A DNA stretch of 9,519 nt from Thermoplasmata archaeon (GTDB taxonomy: Archaea > Thermoplasmatota > Thermoplasmata > Lutacidiplasmatales > UBA184), in the NCBI GenBank assembly GCA_021828085.1, contig JAKATE010000070.1:1-9519 (forward strand). The letters run 5' to 3'. The position numbers were made by a program, and so were the translations under genes. The notes under the pieces are model-generated. The model had not been told where the DNA came from. It searched no databases and saw only the letters and a program-made list of their open reading frames with translations. This document shows, in pieces, positions 1-6,636 of this stretch; position 1 is the stretch's first letter; each line of letters starts with the position of its first letter.

Positions 1-1
1 C

Positions 2-307
2 AACGGCTGGAACATGGTCGTGACCCTCGGCTGCCAGGGATGGGCCTACACGGCGCTCACGAACCTGGTGGCGGACGGAGCGGCGTGCGCGCCCCCGTCC
101 TGCAGCCTCGCCGCGCGGGCGCTCATCTACAACAACGCGGAGCAGATCGCGTACAAGCTGGGATTGTACATCTACAACTTCCAGTCGAACTCGGTCTTCT
201 CCTACTCGACCTGGATCAACCCCTCCGGGATCAACACCAACCCGATGATCGGCGGCGGCGGTGACCAGCCCTGGTACACCATCACGTACCAGAACGGAGC
301 GCTCTGA
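2..307 (+). CDS. Oligopeptide-type ABC transporter solute-binding protein, family 5, C-terminal part (5' truncated)
   Basis: This is the last ~101 codons of a gene that begins left of the window; the frame is open from base 2 and ends at TGA 305-307. The visible piece matches the C-terminal lobe of family-5 (DppA/OppA-like) extracytoplasmic binding proteins: a helix with NNAEQIAYKLGLYIYNFQ, then an aromatic stretch with a Tyr-Ser-Thr-Trp segment, then an Asn-Pro-Met-Ile-Gly-Gly-Gly-Gly motif and a Trp-Tyr-Thr-Ile-Thr-Tyr end. Such proteins capture peptides or other small solutes outside the membrane and deliver them to a DppBC-type permease. Two cysteines near its start (CAPPSC) could form a local disulfide. 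It is convergent to the minus-strand transporter operon, which lacks its own binding protein, so it may serve that transporter; this is inferred from proximity only. The N-terminus and signal peptide are not visible. Confidence 0.82.
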   Translation, partial: NGWNMVVTLGCQGWAYTALTNLVADGAACAPPSCSLAARALIYNNAEQIAYKLGLYIYNFQSNSVFSYSTWINPSGINTNPMIGGGGDQPWYTITYQNGAL

Positions 308-329
308 GTCCAAGGAGCTGACAACCTCA

Positions 330-375
330 GGGGGGAGGAACACTCCCCCCACCAACCCTTTCCTTCCTTCTTCTT
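330..375 (+). terminator. Hairpin plus pyrimidine-rich tail after the binding-protein gene
   Basis: A perfect 8-bp stem, GGGGGGAG (330-337) with CTCCCCCC (343-350), encloses a 5-nt loop (GAACA). It is followed by a T/C-rich run to about 375 containing TTTCCTTCC and TTCTTCTT. It begins 22 bp after the TGA of the binding-protein gene. Archaeal termination mainly uses T-rich tracts, sometimes helped by hairpins, so this is a convincing transcript end for the plus-strand gene. Confidence 0.75.
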
Positions 376-1079
376 AAACCCGTGAACGGTGACTCGTGTC
401 GCCGGTGGGATCAACGTTCGCGCGCACTCGGGACTCCCTCGAGGCCATGCTCGGGGTCACGCTTCGCCGTCGCCGGCAGGAGGGGAGCAACTGGATTCTT
501 CCGGGGGCGGGGTCCCCCCCGCGGGCCACACAGACCCCTCGCTCCCTTGGTCAGGTTACGCTGGTCCTTAGGGGGGAGAGCCTCCCGCTCGACGCCCTTT
601 CGACTGGGGAGAGCCGGCTCCCTTTGTTCTCCCGCGGTTAGCAGGAGGAGACAGGGCTTACTCCGGTACGAGGGCTGCTGTCCGCTGCGACTTCCCAGGG
701 GATCCAGCCAGCGATGCTGGGGGCGGCAGACTCTTCGAACACGGAGGGCCTCGTTCCATGCCCGAAGGACTGAAGTTCGCCTCCCGGAGGAAGGAGGCGA
801 CCGGTTGAGGACGGCAACCTTGGCCATCGGAGCCCGAGCCCTTGCCTGGCAGACTTCCCTGGCCCACCCCCCTCAAGGCAGGGCCCGCGGTAGGAGGGGC
901 GACGGTCGGGCCCTTGGGCCTCCGGGTCCGCTCACAGCTTTGAGCGAGGGTCGGGGGTGGAGTTCATCGAGGGGAGTCGGCCGAAGGCGCCGTTGCCGCG
1001 GCCAGATCCGGAAGTTTGATCGGGAGCGGTCCCGAAACTCTCTCCCGAGCTGGAAGAGGCCGCTCTACGGGCCGCCATC
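376..1079. other. Long non-coding stretch with several short hairpins; possible structured RNA, unidentified
   Basis: No convincing protein gene is seen on either strand. Long open frames exist, but they give Arg/Gly/Pro-rich translations without recognisable motifs, as expected from GC-rich DNA, and the longest continues antisense into the small membrane-protein gene. Short perfect inverted repeats are present: GCGGGG/CCCCGC around 505-521; CCAGC-GAT-GCTGG near 708-720; GGTTG/CAACC around 803-819; CGCTCA 929-934 with TGAGCG 941-946; GGCCG 979-983 with CGGCC 999-1003; and CGGGA 1021-1025 with TCCCG 1030-1034, flanked by GTTT 1014-1017 and AAAC 1035-1038. I checked by eye for archaeal RNase P RNA and SRP RNA signature sequences, tRNA arms and C/D boxes and could not place any. 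A TATA-like TTCTTAAAC near 370-378 could start a plus-strand transcript, but it overlaps the terminator tail. Confidence 0.35.
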
Positions 1080-1128
1080 GACAGAAGAAACGGGAGGAGG
1101 GCCGAGGAGAACGGTGGGAGCTACCCCG
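1080..1128 (-). terminator. Possible pyrimidine-rich terminator of the transporter operon
   Basis: Read on the minus strand, the bases just after the TAG of the last operon gene include a mostly pyrimidine tract with TTCTCCTC, CCTCCTCCC and TTTCTTCT (about 1082-1110). Archaeal terminators are commonly T-rich tracts without a strong stem. No good hairpin is seen here, and the T content is modest, so this is only a plausible 3' end for the operon. Confidence 0.3.
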
Positions 1129-1596
1129 CTAGAGGAACTCCTCGACAGGGACGTCCTCGGGCGTACGGGAGAGGGCCCCGGAGCGCCAGTCCTGGTAGTC
1201 CGGTGTCCAGCGGCCCAGGAAGAACGGGCGGAGCGGTGAGGGTCGGAAGCTCCGGGACCGCAGGTTCCCCCCGGGAGGCCCGGCCCAGAGGTAGCTCCAG
1301 AGGACGAAGTTGAGGTAGAGGGTGAGGGCGGCGACGAGTGCGAGCAGGACGAGGATTACGGGACCGACCCCGAGCGCCCTCCAGAGGCTGTAGGCCGAGG
1401 GGGCGGCGAACTCCAGAAGGGTGGCGATGGCCCAGACGTCCACGATGAGGAGACCGAGGGCCACCCACGGTTTGAGGCCCGTGTAGAGCGCCCACTCCTT
1501 CCACGGGGTGCCGGGATCTTGGATGGCCCGCTCCCGCTCCTTCCCCTTGAGCCGATCGGGCAGGACCTTCACCGGGGACGGCCGGTCCGCGGACAT
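1129..1596 (-). CDS. Small two-helix membrane protein at the end of the peptide ABC operon (function unknown)
   Basis: A 155-residue protein starting at ATG 1596-1594, 15 bp after the DppF-like ATPase gene, and ending at TAG 1129-1131. I do not recognise a family. The first ~40 residues are polar and charged (cytosolic-looking, with LKGKERERAIQDPG), followed by one hydrophobic helix at ~44-64, a short linker, and a second longer helix at ~76-104 that is rich in Leu/Val and ends in aromatic residues (FVLWSYLW). A polar tail of ~50 residues contains several aromatics and Arg and ends in Glu-Glu-Phe-Leu. With two helices, both termini would be on the same side, probably the cytoplasm. The Shine-Dalgarno is weak, so translation may be coupled to the preceding gene. 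Its position as fifth gene of the operon suggests an accessory or regulatory transporter subunit, but nothing in the sequence proves this. Confidence 0.7.
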   Translation of the reverse strand: MSADRPSPVKVLPDRLKGKERERAIQDPGTPWKEWALYTGLKPWVALGLLIVDVWAIATLLEFAAPSAYSLWRALGVGPVILVLLALVAALTLYLNFVLWSYLWAGPPGGNLRSRSFRPSPLRPFFLGRWTPDYQDWRSGALSRTPEDVPVEEFL

Positions 1597-1611
1597 GGGA
1601 AGGACCCGGGT

Positions 1612-3072
1612 CTACCGACCCTGCGGGGAGGCCCCCGGTGGGGCGGCTTGGGGGGAAGCTCCCGAAGTACCGAAAGAGTTGGCCAAGGTCGTGGTGCTCG
1701 AGGAGGCCAAGGGAGGGGAGGGGATGCCCTCGGCTACGCGCGGGACGTTCCCGGTCTCCCCCTCCTCGGGAAGACCGCCGGACTGGGAGGGGATCTCCAC
1801 GACACCGGGCGAACCGCCCACCATGAGGCCGTACTCGGGGAGCGAGACGGCTGGATAGAGGTGGCAGGCGACCGTGTGGCCGTGCTTGCCGATGGGGACG
1901 AGGGGGGGCTCCACCTTGGAGCAAACCGGCATGACCATCGGGCAACGGGTGTGGAAGCGGCAACCGGAGGGGGGCGCGGCCGGGCTGGGCACGTCCCCGG
2001 AGAGGATGATCCTCTCGCGCTTGAGCGAGGGATCGGGGATGGGGATGGCGGAGAGGAGCGCCTGGGTGTACGGGTGCAAGGGATGCTCGAAGAGCTCCTC
2101 GGTGGGGGCCATCTCGACCACCTTCCCGAGGTACATCACTACGACGCGGTGGGAGACCGCGCGGACCACGCTCAGATGATGGGAGATGAACAGGTAGGAG
2201 AGGTTCTGCTCGCGCTGGAGCCGCAAGAGGATGTTGAGGATCTGCGCCTGGACGGAGACGTCGAGCGCGCTGGTGGGCTCGTCGAGCACGATGAAGTCCG
2301 GTCGGAGGGCGAGGGCCCGGGCGATCCCGATGCGCTGGCGCTGCCCGCCGGAGAACTCGTGGGGGAAACGCCACAGGTGCTCCGGGTTGAGCCCCACCGA
2401 GGTGAGGAGCTCGGCCACGCGCTCGTAGCGCTTGCGGCGGTTCCCCCAGTGGTGGATCGCCAGGGGTTCGGAGATGATGTCCCGGACCAGCATTCGCGGG
2501 GAGAGCGAGGAGAAGGGGTCCTGGAAGACGATCTGGAGCTTCCCCCGCATCTTGCGCATCCGGGCGGGGGATAGGCGGTAGAGCGAGTACTTCGACGCGA
2601 ACCCGTCGAGCTCCCGGAGCAGGGTACGGGTCTTCTGGACCTGGGGGTCCGAGCTGGTCGAGCCCTTCTTGAGCTGCTCGGCGACCTGATCGAAACCGAG
2701 CGGGTTCAGGGCTCGGAGCTCCTCGCGGATCTCCCCGATGCGCTGCGCCACCTCCTGCGGGGGCTGGTAGAAGGTGTGGCCCCCGGTGGGCTCGATGAGC
2801 CGGAGGATCAGACGGCCGGCGGTGGTCTTCCCGCAGCCGCTCTCCCCCACCAGGCCCACGGTCTCGCCCCGGCGGATGTCCAGGGAGACCCCGTCAACGG
2901 CGCGGACGTCGCCGATGTGGCTGGAAAGCACCCCTCCCCGGAGCGGGAAGTACTTGCGGAGCTGCCAGGAAATGAGGAGCGTCTCCTCTCCCGGGGGCGC
3001 CAGCGAGGCCGAGAGCCGGGGCTGGGATTGGGTGGAATCCTCCGGTTCGGGACCTCCCGCCGGTGCGCTAAT
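1612..3072 (-). CDS. dppF: Peptide ABC transporter ATPase, DppF/OppF-like, probable ATT start
   Basis: Cytoplasmic ATPase that pairs with the DppD-like subunit to power import of oligopeptides or related solutes. Counting from the ATT at 3072, 486 residues: A-loop region ~33-43, Walker A GESGCGKT 76-83, Q-loop Gln 184, signature FSGGQ 240-244, Walker B with Asp264-Glu265, H-loop His298, and the oligopeptide C-terminal domain with four cysteines (371, 377, 384, 403). Walker A to Q-loop is ~100 residues, about 50 more than usual, because of a helical insertion at ~100-165. The last ~75 residues form a Pro/Ser/Gly/Thr-rich tail. No ATG, GTG or TTG covers the first strand. The first is GTG 2931, which would remove the A-loop segment (WQLRKYF). 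ATT 3072-3070 lies 8 nt after GGAGGT, overlaps the upstream TAG by one base, and gives the usual Met-Ser-Ala-Pro-like N-terminus. The family call is firm; the start is inferred. Confidence 0.88.
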   Translation of the reverse strand: MSAPAGGPEPEDSTQSQPRLSASLAPPGEETLLISWQLRKYFPLRGGVLSSHIGDVRAVDGVSLDIRRGETVGLVGESGCGKTTAGRLILRLIEPTGGHTFYQPPQEVAQRIGEIREELRALNPLGFDQVAEQLKKGSTSSDPQVQKTRTLLRELDGFASKYSLYRLSPARMRKMRGKLQIVFQDPFSSLSPRMLVRDIISEPLAIHHWGNRRKRYERVAELLTSVGLNPEHLWRFPHEFSGGQRQRIGIARALALRPDFIVLDEPTSALDVSVQAQILNILLRLQREQNLSYLFISHHLSVVRAVSHRVVVMYLGKVVEMAPTEELFEHPLHPYTQALLSAIPIPDPSLKRERIILSGDVPSPAAPPSGCRFHTRCPMVMPVCSKVEPPLVPIGKHGHTVACHLYPAVSLPEYGLMVGGSPGVVEIPSQSGGLPEEGETGNVPRVAEGIPSPPLASSSTTTLANSFGTSGASPQAAPPGASPQGR

Positions 3073-4939
3073 AGTCCTTCACCTCCTTGCCCGAGTAGAG
3101 CCAGCAGGCGACCACGTGCTCCGGGCCCTCCAGCGTCATGGGAGGGCGCTGGACCTTGCACTTCTCCATGGCGTGCGGGCAGCGGGGGTGGAACCGGCAG
3201 CCGCTCGGGGGGTGGATCAGGTTGGGCACGGAGCCTGGGATGCTCTCGAGCTTCTTGTCGGGGTCGTCCATCCGCGGGATGGAGGCGAGAAGGCCCTGAC
3301 TGTACGGGTGCAGGGGATGGGAGTAGAGCTCCTTCACGGCCGCAACCTCGACGATGTTCCCCGCGTACATGACGCAGACCCGGTCGCAGACCTCCGCCAC
3401 GACCCCCAGGTCGTGCGTGATGAGCATGATCGAGGTTCCGATCCGGGCCTTGAGCTCGCGCATGAGCTCCAGGATCTGCGCCTGGATGGTCACATCGAGC
3501 GCGGTGGTGGGCTCGTCGGCGATGAGGAGGGCCGGCTCCGGTGCGAGGGCCATGGCGATCATGACCCGCTGGATCATCCCGCCGGAGAGCTCGTGGGGGT
3601 AGCCTCGGGCGACCTGGACCGGGTTCGCGATCCCCACGCCCTCCAGGGTCCGCACGGACTGCCAGAACATCTCCTGCTGGAGCGGGCGCCGGTTGTATCG
3701 CTTGTAGAAGGGGAGGCGGAGCCCCAGCGACCGGAGCGAGACGGGGAGGAACTTCCGGTTGGAGCGGCGCCGCTCCCGTTTCGTGCTCCGCCCCTGCTCC
3801 ATCTCGAGCAGGAAGAGGTTCCGGAGCACGACCTGGTGAAGGGCCTGGCGTCGTTGGTAGATCAGGTACTTCCGCTGGGAGGGGCTCAAGGTGACGCGGC
3901 GGATGGCGCGAGCCACACCGGGGAGCATCTTCTGTGCGTCCTGGGTCTTCCCCTTGAAGAGGTAGAAGAGCTCCGTCTCGAGCGAGGGGACCCCGGCCTT
4001 CTGCGCCACCTGCCGGGCCACCTCCCGGAGCCGGGACTGGGAGGGTTCCTGCGCGGCCTCGAGGAGCTCCCGGGCGGTCTCCTTGAGGTCGAGCTTGGCG
4101 GCGGCGAGCGCGGCCTTCACCCGGTCGCGGAAGGCCGGGACCTGCGCCTCGGCGTCCTTCTCGTGCCCGGCGAAGCTGTCGAGGACGAGCCCCTCCAGCT
4201 GGGGCCGGAAGGTGCTCTCGGCGAGCGCCTTGGCCACCGCGGCGAGCTTCGGCTGTCCGGCCTCGCGCGCCGCGTTGAGGATCGGTGGGAGGAGCGTCTC
4301 AATCCTCAGGGGGGGAGGGCTCGCGATGAGGAGCCGCTCCGTCATCGGGACCATCCGGTGGATCTGCAGGGTCTCCCCGATCTGGTTCGAGATGCTGAAC
4401 ACGGGGTTCAGCGCAGCCATGGGCTCCTGGAAGATCATCGAGATCTGCGAGCCCCGCAGCGCCGTGAGGCGGTTCTGGGCGTCGCGGATCCGTCGGTACT
4501 TCCGGCTGACCTTGGCCCGGACGGTCCCCTTGATCTGACGGATCTTGGCCTCCCGACCGAGATTCCAGAGGAGATTGGCCTTGTTGAACAGGATCTTGCC
4601 GGCGATGATCCTGCCCGGGGGATCGGCCACGAGGCGGGTGATGGAGAAGGCGGTGACCGACTTGCCGCACCCGGTCTCCCCCACGAGACCCACCGTCTCC
4701 CCCCGGCGGATGGTGAACGTCACCCCGTCCAGGGCCCGGACGACCCCGTCGTAGGTGTAGAAGTACGTCTTGAGGTCCTCGACACGCAGAAGGATGTCCT
4801 GGGCGCTCGGGGCCGTCCGCGCCGGTCCGGACGGGGTGGCCCCCTCCGGGCGGGTGGTCAGGAACTCGGACTCTCGGGCCGCTTCGTTATGCGTGAGATC
4901 GGGGCTCGCGGTCGGTACGATGGTCTCGGGAGTGGACAG
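3068..4939 (-). CDS. dppD: Peptide ABC transporter ATPase, DppD/OppD-like, with a large internal insertion; probable CTG start
   Basis: Cytoplasmic ATPase of a Dpp/Opp-type importer. 623 residues from CTG 4939, against ~320-350 for the family. Walker A GETGCGKS 87-94, Q-loop Gln171, signature LSGGM 451-455, Walker B LLIADE 471-476, H-loop His509, and a C-terminal oligopeptide domain with SGCRFHPRCP and cysteines 581, 587, 594 and 612; the equivalent four cysteines bind an iron-sulphur cluster in some homologues. Q-loop to signature spans 280 residues instead of ~60. The insertion (~195-425) is helical, first Ala/Glu/Lys-rich, then strongly basic with a run of Arg around 389-395. A further ~25 extra residues precede the Q-loop. 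All catalytic motifs are intact, so the protein should be active. No ATG, GTG or TTG precedes the Walker A region at a usable place. CTG 4939-4937 follows GGAGGT by 7 nt and gives an N-terminus like Met-Ser-Thr-Pro-Glu. Confidence 0.9.
   Translation of the reverse strand: MSTPETIVPTASPDLTHNEAARESEFLTTRPEGATPSGPARTAPSAQDILLRVEDLKTYFYTYDGVVRALDGVTFTIRRGETVGLVGETGCGKSVTAFSITRLVADPPGRIIAGKILFNKANLLWNLGREAKIRQIKGTVRAKVSRKYRRIRDAQNRLTALRGSQISMIFQEPMAALNPVFSISNQIGETLQIHRMVPMTERLLIASPPPLRIETLLPPILNAAREAGQPKLAAVAKALAESTFRPQLEGLVLDSFAGHEKDAEAQVPAFRDRVKAALAAAKLDLKETARELLEAAQEPSQSRLREVARQVAQKAGVPSLETELFYLFKGKTQDAQKMLPGVARAIRRVTLSPSQRKYLIYQRRQALHQVVLRNLFLLEMEQGRSTKRERRRSNRKFLPVSLRSLGLRLPFYKRYNRRPLQQEMFWQSVRTLEGVGIANPVQVARGYPHELSGGMIQRVMIAMALAPEPALLIADEPTTALDVTIQAQILELMRELKARIGTSIMLITHDLGVVAEVCDRVCVMYAGNIVEVAAVKELYSHPLHPYSQGLLASIPRMDDPDKKLESIPGSVPNLIHPPSGCRFHPRCPHAMEKCKVQRPPMTLEGPEHVVACWLYSGKEVKDY
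3070..3086 (-). promoter_or_regulatory. Strong Shine-Dalgarno before an ATT start codon (DppF-like gene)
   Basis: The minus strand reads GGAGGT (3086-3081), then 8 nt, then ATT (3072-3070), whose last base is the first base of the DppD-like gene's TAG. An in-frame TGA lies within the Shine-Dalgarno region, so the start must lie downstream of it. Between that stop and the GTG at 2931 there is no ATG, GTG or TTG in frame. This placement decides the start of the ATPase gene and implies translational coupling. Confidence 0.55.
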
Positions 4940-4952
4940 GATCCTTACCTCC
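4937..4952 (-). promoter_or_regulatory. Strong Shine-Dalgarno before a CTG start codon (DppD-like gene)
   Basis: The minus strand reads AGGAGGTAA across the last codons and stop of the DppC-like gene (GGAGGT at 4952-4947, TAA 4947-4945), then seven bases after GGAGGT comes CTG (4939-4937), followed by TCC ACT CCC GAG. No ATG, GTG or TTG occurs in this frame before the conserved N-terminal strand of the ATPase. ATC immediately upstream of CTG is the only near alternative, with a tight 4-nt spacing. Confidence 0.6.
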
Positions 4953-6627
4953 TCAAGCGGGGGTCCAGCGCATCGCGGAGTCCGTCTGCGAGGAAGTTCA
5001 CCGAGATCGCGAACATGAACAGAGCCAGCCCGGGGAAGAGGAGCTGCCACCAGGGCAACGGCGCACCGGAGATGATGGTGGTATAAATGTTGTTGATGGT
5101 GTTCGAACTCGTGCTCACGGTCCAGGCCGAGAGCACCCCCCACTCGGGGAAGAGCCCGGTGGTGATGGGGAAGACGTATCCCGCGAACCCCAGGAAGGCG
5201 ATGGCCCCCAGGAGGAGCGGCACCGTTCCCACGTCGAGGGACATGGAGACGAAAACCGGATAGACGCTGTTCGGGATGATGTGCCGGGTCAGGACGCGGC
5301 CCGAGCGCGCGCCGCTGGCCTGGGCCGCCTCCACGTACTTCTGCTCGCGCGTCACCAGGACCTGACCCCGGACGATCCGGGTGTAGGTGGGCCACCAAGT
5401 GACGACGAAAGCCCCGATAAGCAACAGGAGCCTCGCGAAGACCGTTGCGGAGACGCTCGCCGTGAAGACCGCCAGGAGCACCAGGACGAGGAAGAGCCCC
5501 GGAATGGAGAGGAAGACGTCGGTGACGCGCATGATCACCTCATCGAAGTAACCACCCCGGTAGCCCGCCACCGAGCCCAAGAAGAGCCCGATGAGGGCCC
5601 CGCTGGACACGATCGACCCGGCGATGATCAGGTCCCAGGGGGTCGCCCGGACGAGCCCCTGATAGGTACTGAAGAAGTACTGCTGGGAATAGAGGATCGA
5701 CCCCATGGGAAGTGCTCCCATGGAGAGCCCGTTCCAGGTGGGCGCGACGTTCCCGGGTATCCCTTCAGGCGGGGTTCCCACCACCTGATAGGGAAGGCAG
5801 TTGCCCGGCATGGGGGCCGGAGAGTTGGAGGGGTAGACGCACTGGGGGTACTGGCATCCGATCGGGGGGGACGGGTTGAACGGGCCCGGGGTCCAGCTGC
5901 AGTACAGCGAGAGGGTCGCGTCGTTGCCGTTCGTGGGGGTCGAGGTGGTGTTCGCCGCCGGGGCAAGAACCGGGGAGAGGATCGCGACCGCAACATAGAA
6001 GAGAAGGATGGCGAGACCGAAAACGGCGAGCTTGCTCTGGAAGAAGAAGTAGAAGGTACGTTTCAGCCGCGCGAGTCGGGGGGTGGGGCGGGACTTCGGA
6101 TCCCGAAGGATGAGCCCGACGATCAGCAGGGCCGCTCCCCCGAAGAACAGCGCCGCTCCGGCGTACTCCTCCACGGCCTGCAGGGGAGGGGGGTTCACCG
6201 TGACCGTGACGATGACCGGCTCGTTGGACACGACGACGTACCAGATTCCCGCGGTCCCCGTGAAGGTCCCTTTCGCGTTGGCCCCTCGGAGGGTCAGATA
6301 GATCGGGGCGTTCGGTCCGGGACTGGTACTGCACGTGAAGGTCTGGTCCGCCGGGCACTGCTGAACGTAGGCGACGGTGTTGGCGTCCCCGTACTGGACG
6401 CTCACGTGGTAGACAAAGCTCGATCCGTTGGCACCATACGGACTCGTGAAGGCCAGGCCCTGCCCGAATCCGAAGGCATTGCCCGGCTGGCCCAGGGCCA
6501 CGTACTGGGGGACGACCGGGCCGTTCGCGGCCAGGGTGTTCGAGGCCGGGGAGTTGTACCAGACCAGCCCCAGGACCGCACCGACGAGGAGGAGGAGCGC
6601 TCCCAGGTAGGCAAAGAACCGACGCAC
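4945..6627 (-). CDS. dppC: Peptide ABC transporter permease, DppC/OppC-like, with an extra N-terminal extracytoplasmic domain
   Basis: Membrane subunit forming half of the import channel; 560 residues against ~300 for the family, start GTG 6627-6625 preceded by GGGAGGGG. The C-terminal part is a standard DppC: helix ~198-222, a long external loop ~223-330, then helices near 333-355, 371-390, 398-414, 455-482 and 517-540. The cytoplasmic EAA loop at ~420-453 contains YVEAAQASGA and an Arg-His-Ile-Ile-Pro-Asn end, which contacts an ATPase. The unusual part is residues 1-175: a helix (5-23), a ~130-residue Gly/Thr/Val-rich, β-looking external segment with Cys91 and Cys99, and a second helix (154-174), followed by a basic linker. 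The large loop adds Cys233, 248, 253 and 267. The start is 9 bp after the DppB-like gene, and the stop overlaps the next gene's Shine-Dalgarno. The family call for the core is firm; the N-terminal domain is unrecognised. Confidence 0.92.
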   Translation of the reverse strand: MRRFFAYLGALLLLVGAVLGLVWYNSPASNTLAANGPVVPQYVALGQPGNAFGFGQGLAFTSPYGANGSSFVYHVSVQYGDANTVAYVQQCPADQTFTCSTSPGPNAPIYLTLRGANAKGTFTGTAGIWYVVVSNEPVIVTVTVNPPPLQAVEEYAGAALFFGGAALLIVGLILRDPKSRPTPRLARLKRTFYFFFQSKLAVFGLAILLFYVAVAILSPVLAPAANTTSTPTNGNDATLSLYCSWTPGPFNPSPPIGCQYPQCVYPSNSPAPMPGNCLPYQVVGTPPEGIPGNVAPTWNGLSMGALPMGSILYSQQYFFSTYQGLVRATPWDLIIAGSIVSSGALIGLFLGSVAGYRGGYFDEVIMRVTDVFLSIPGLFLVLVLLAVFTASVSATVFARLLLLIGAFVVTWWPTYTRIVRGQVLVTREQKYVEAAQASGARSGRVLTRHIIPNSVYPVFVSMSLDVGTVPLLLGAIAFLGFAGYVFPITTGLFPEWGVLSAWTVSTSSNTINNIYTTIISGAPLPWWQLLFPGLALFMFAISVNFLADGLRDALDPRLRR

Positions 6628-6636
6628 GGCCCCTCC

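Noticed and set aside
640..670. Sequence GAGACAGGGCTTACTCC, resembling the ACAGAA...GGCTTA conserved element of RNase P RNA
   Set aside because: The AACCC portion and a matching upstream GGAAGTCC-type partner that would form helix P4 are missing on this strand.
411..827. Minus-strand open frame of ~138 codons in the same stretch
   Set aside because: No motif, basic low-information composition, and no convincing Shine-Dalgarno; more consistent with non-coding DNA.
845..872. Minus-strand GGGAAGTCTGCC, resembling the first conserved region of RNase P RNA
   Set aside because: No complementary GGCAG(A)CTT element or ACAGAA motif follows at a suitable distance.
1004..1022. CAGATCCGGAAG, resembling the GGAA-loop tip of SRP RNA helix 8
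   Set aside because: The stem does not pair around GGAA and the AGCA half of the symmetric loop is absent.
382..1239. Plus-strand open frame of ~285 codons across the gene-free stretch
   Set aside because: The translation is dominated by Arg, Gly and Pro with no domain motif and runs antisense into the small membrane-protein gene. This is expected from stop-poor GC-rich DNA.
2774..5086. Very long plus-strand open frame (~770 codons) opposite the two ATPase genes
   Set aside because: It is a shadow of the real minus-strand genes, whose catalytic motifs are clear; the plus translation is an Asp/Glu/Gly/His/Arg/Leu-rich antisense pattern.
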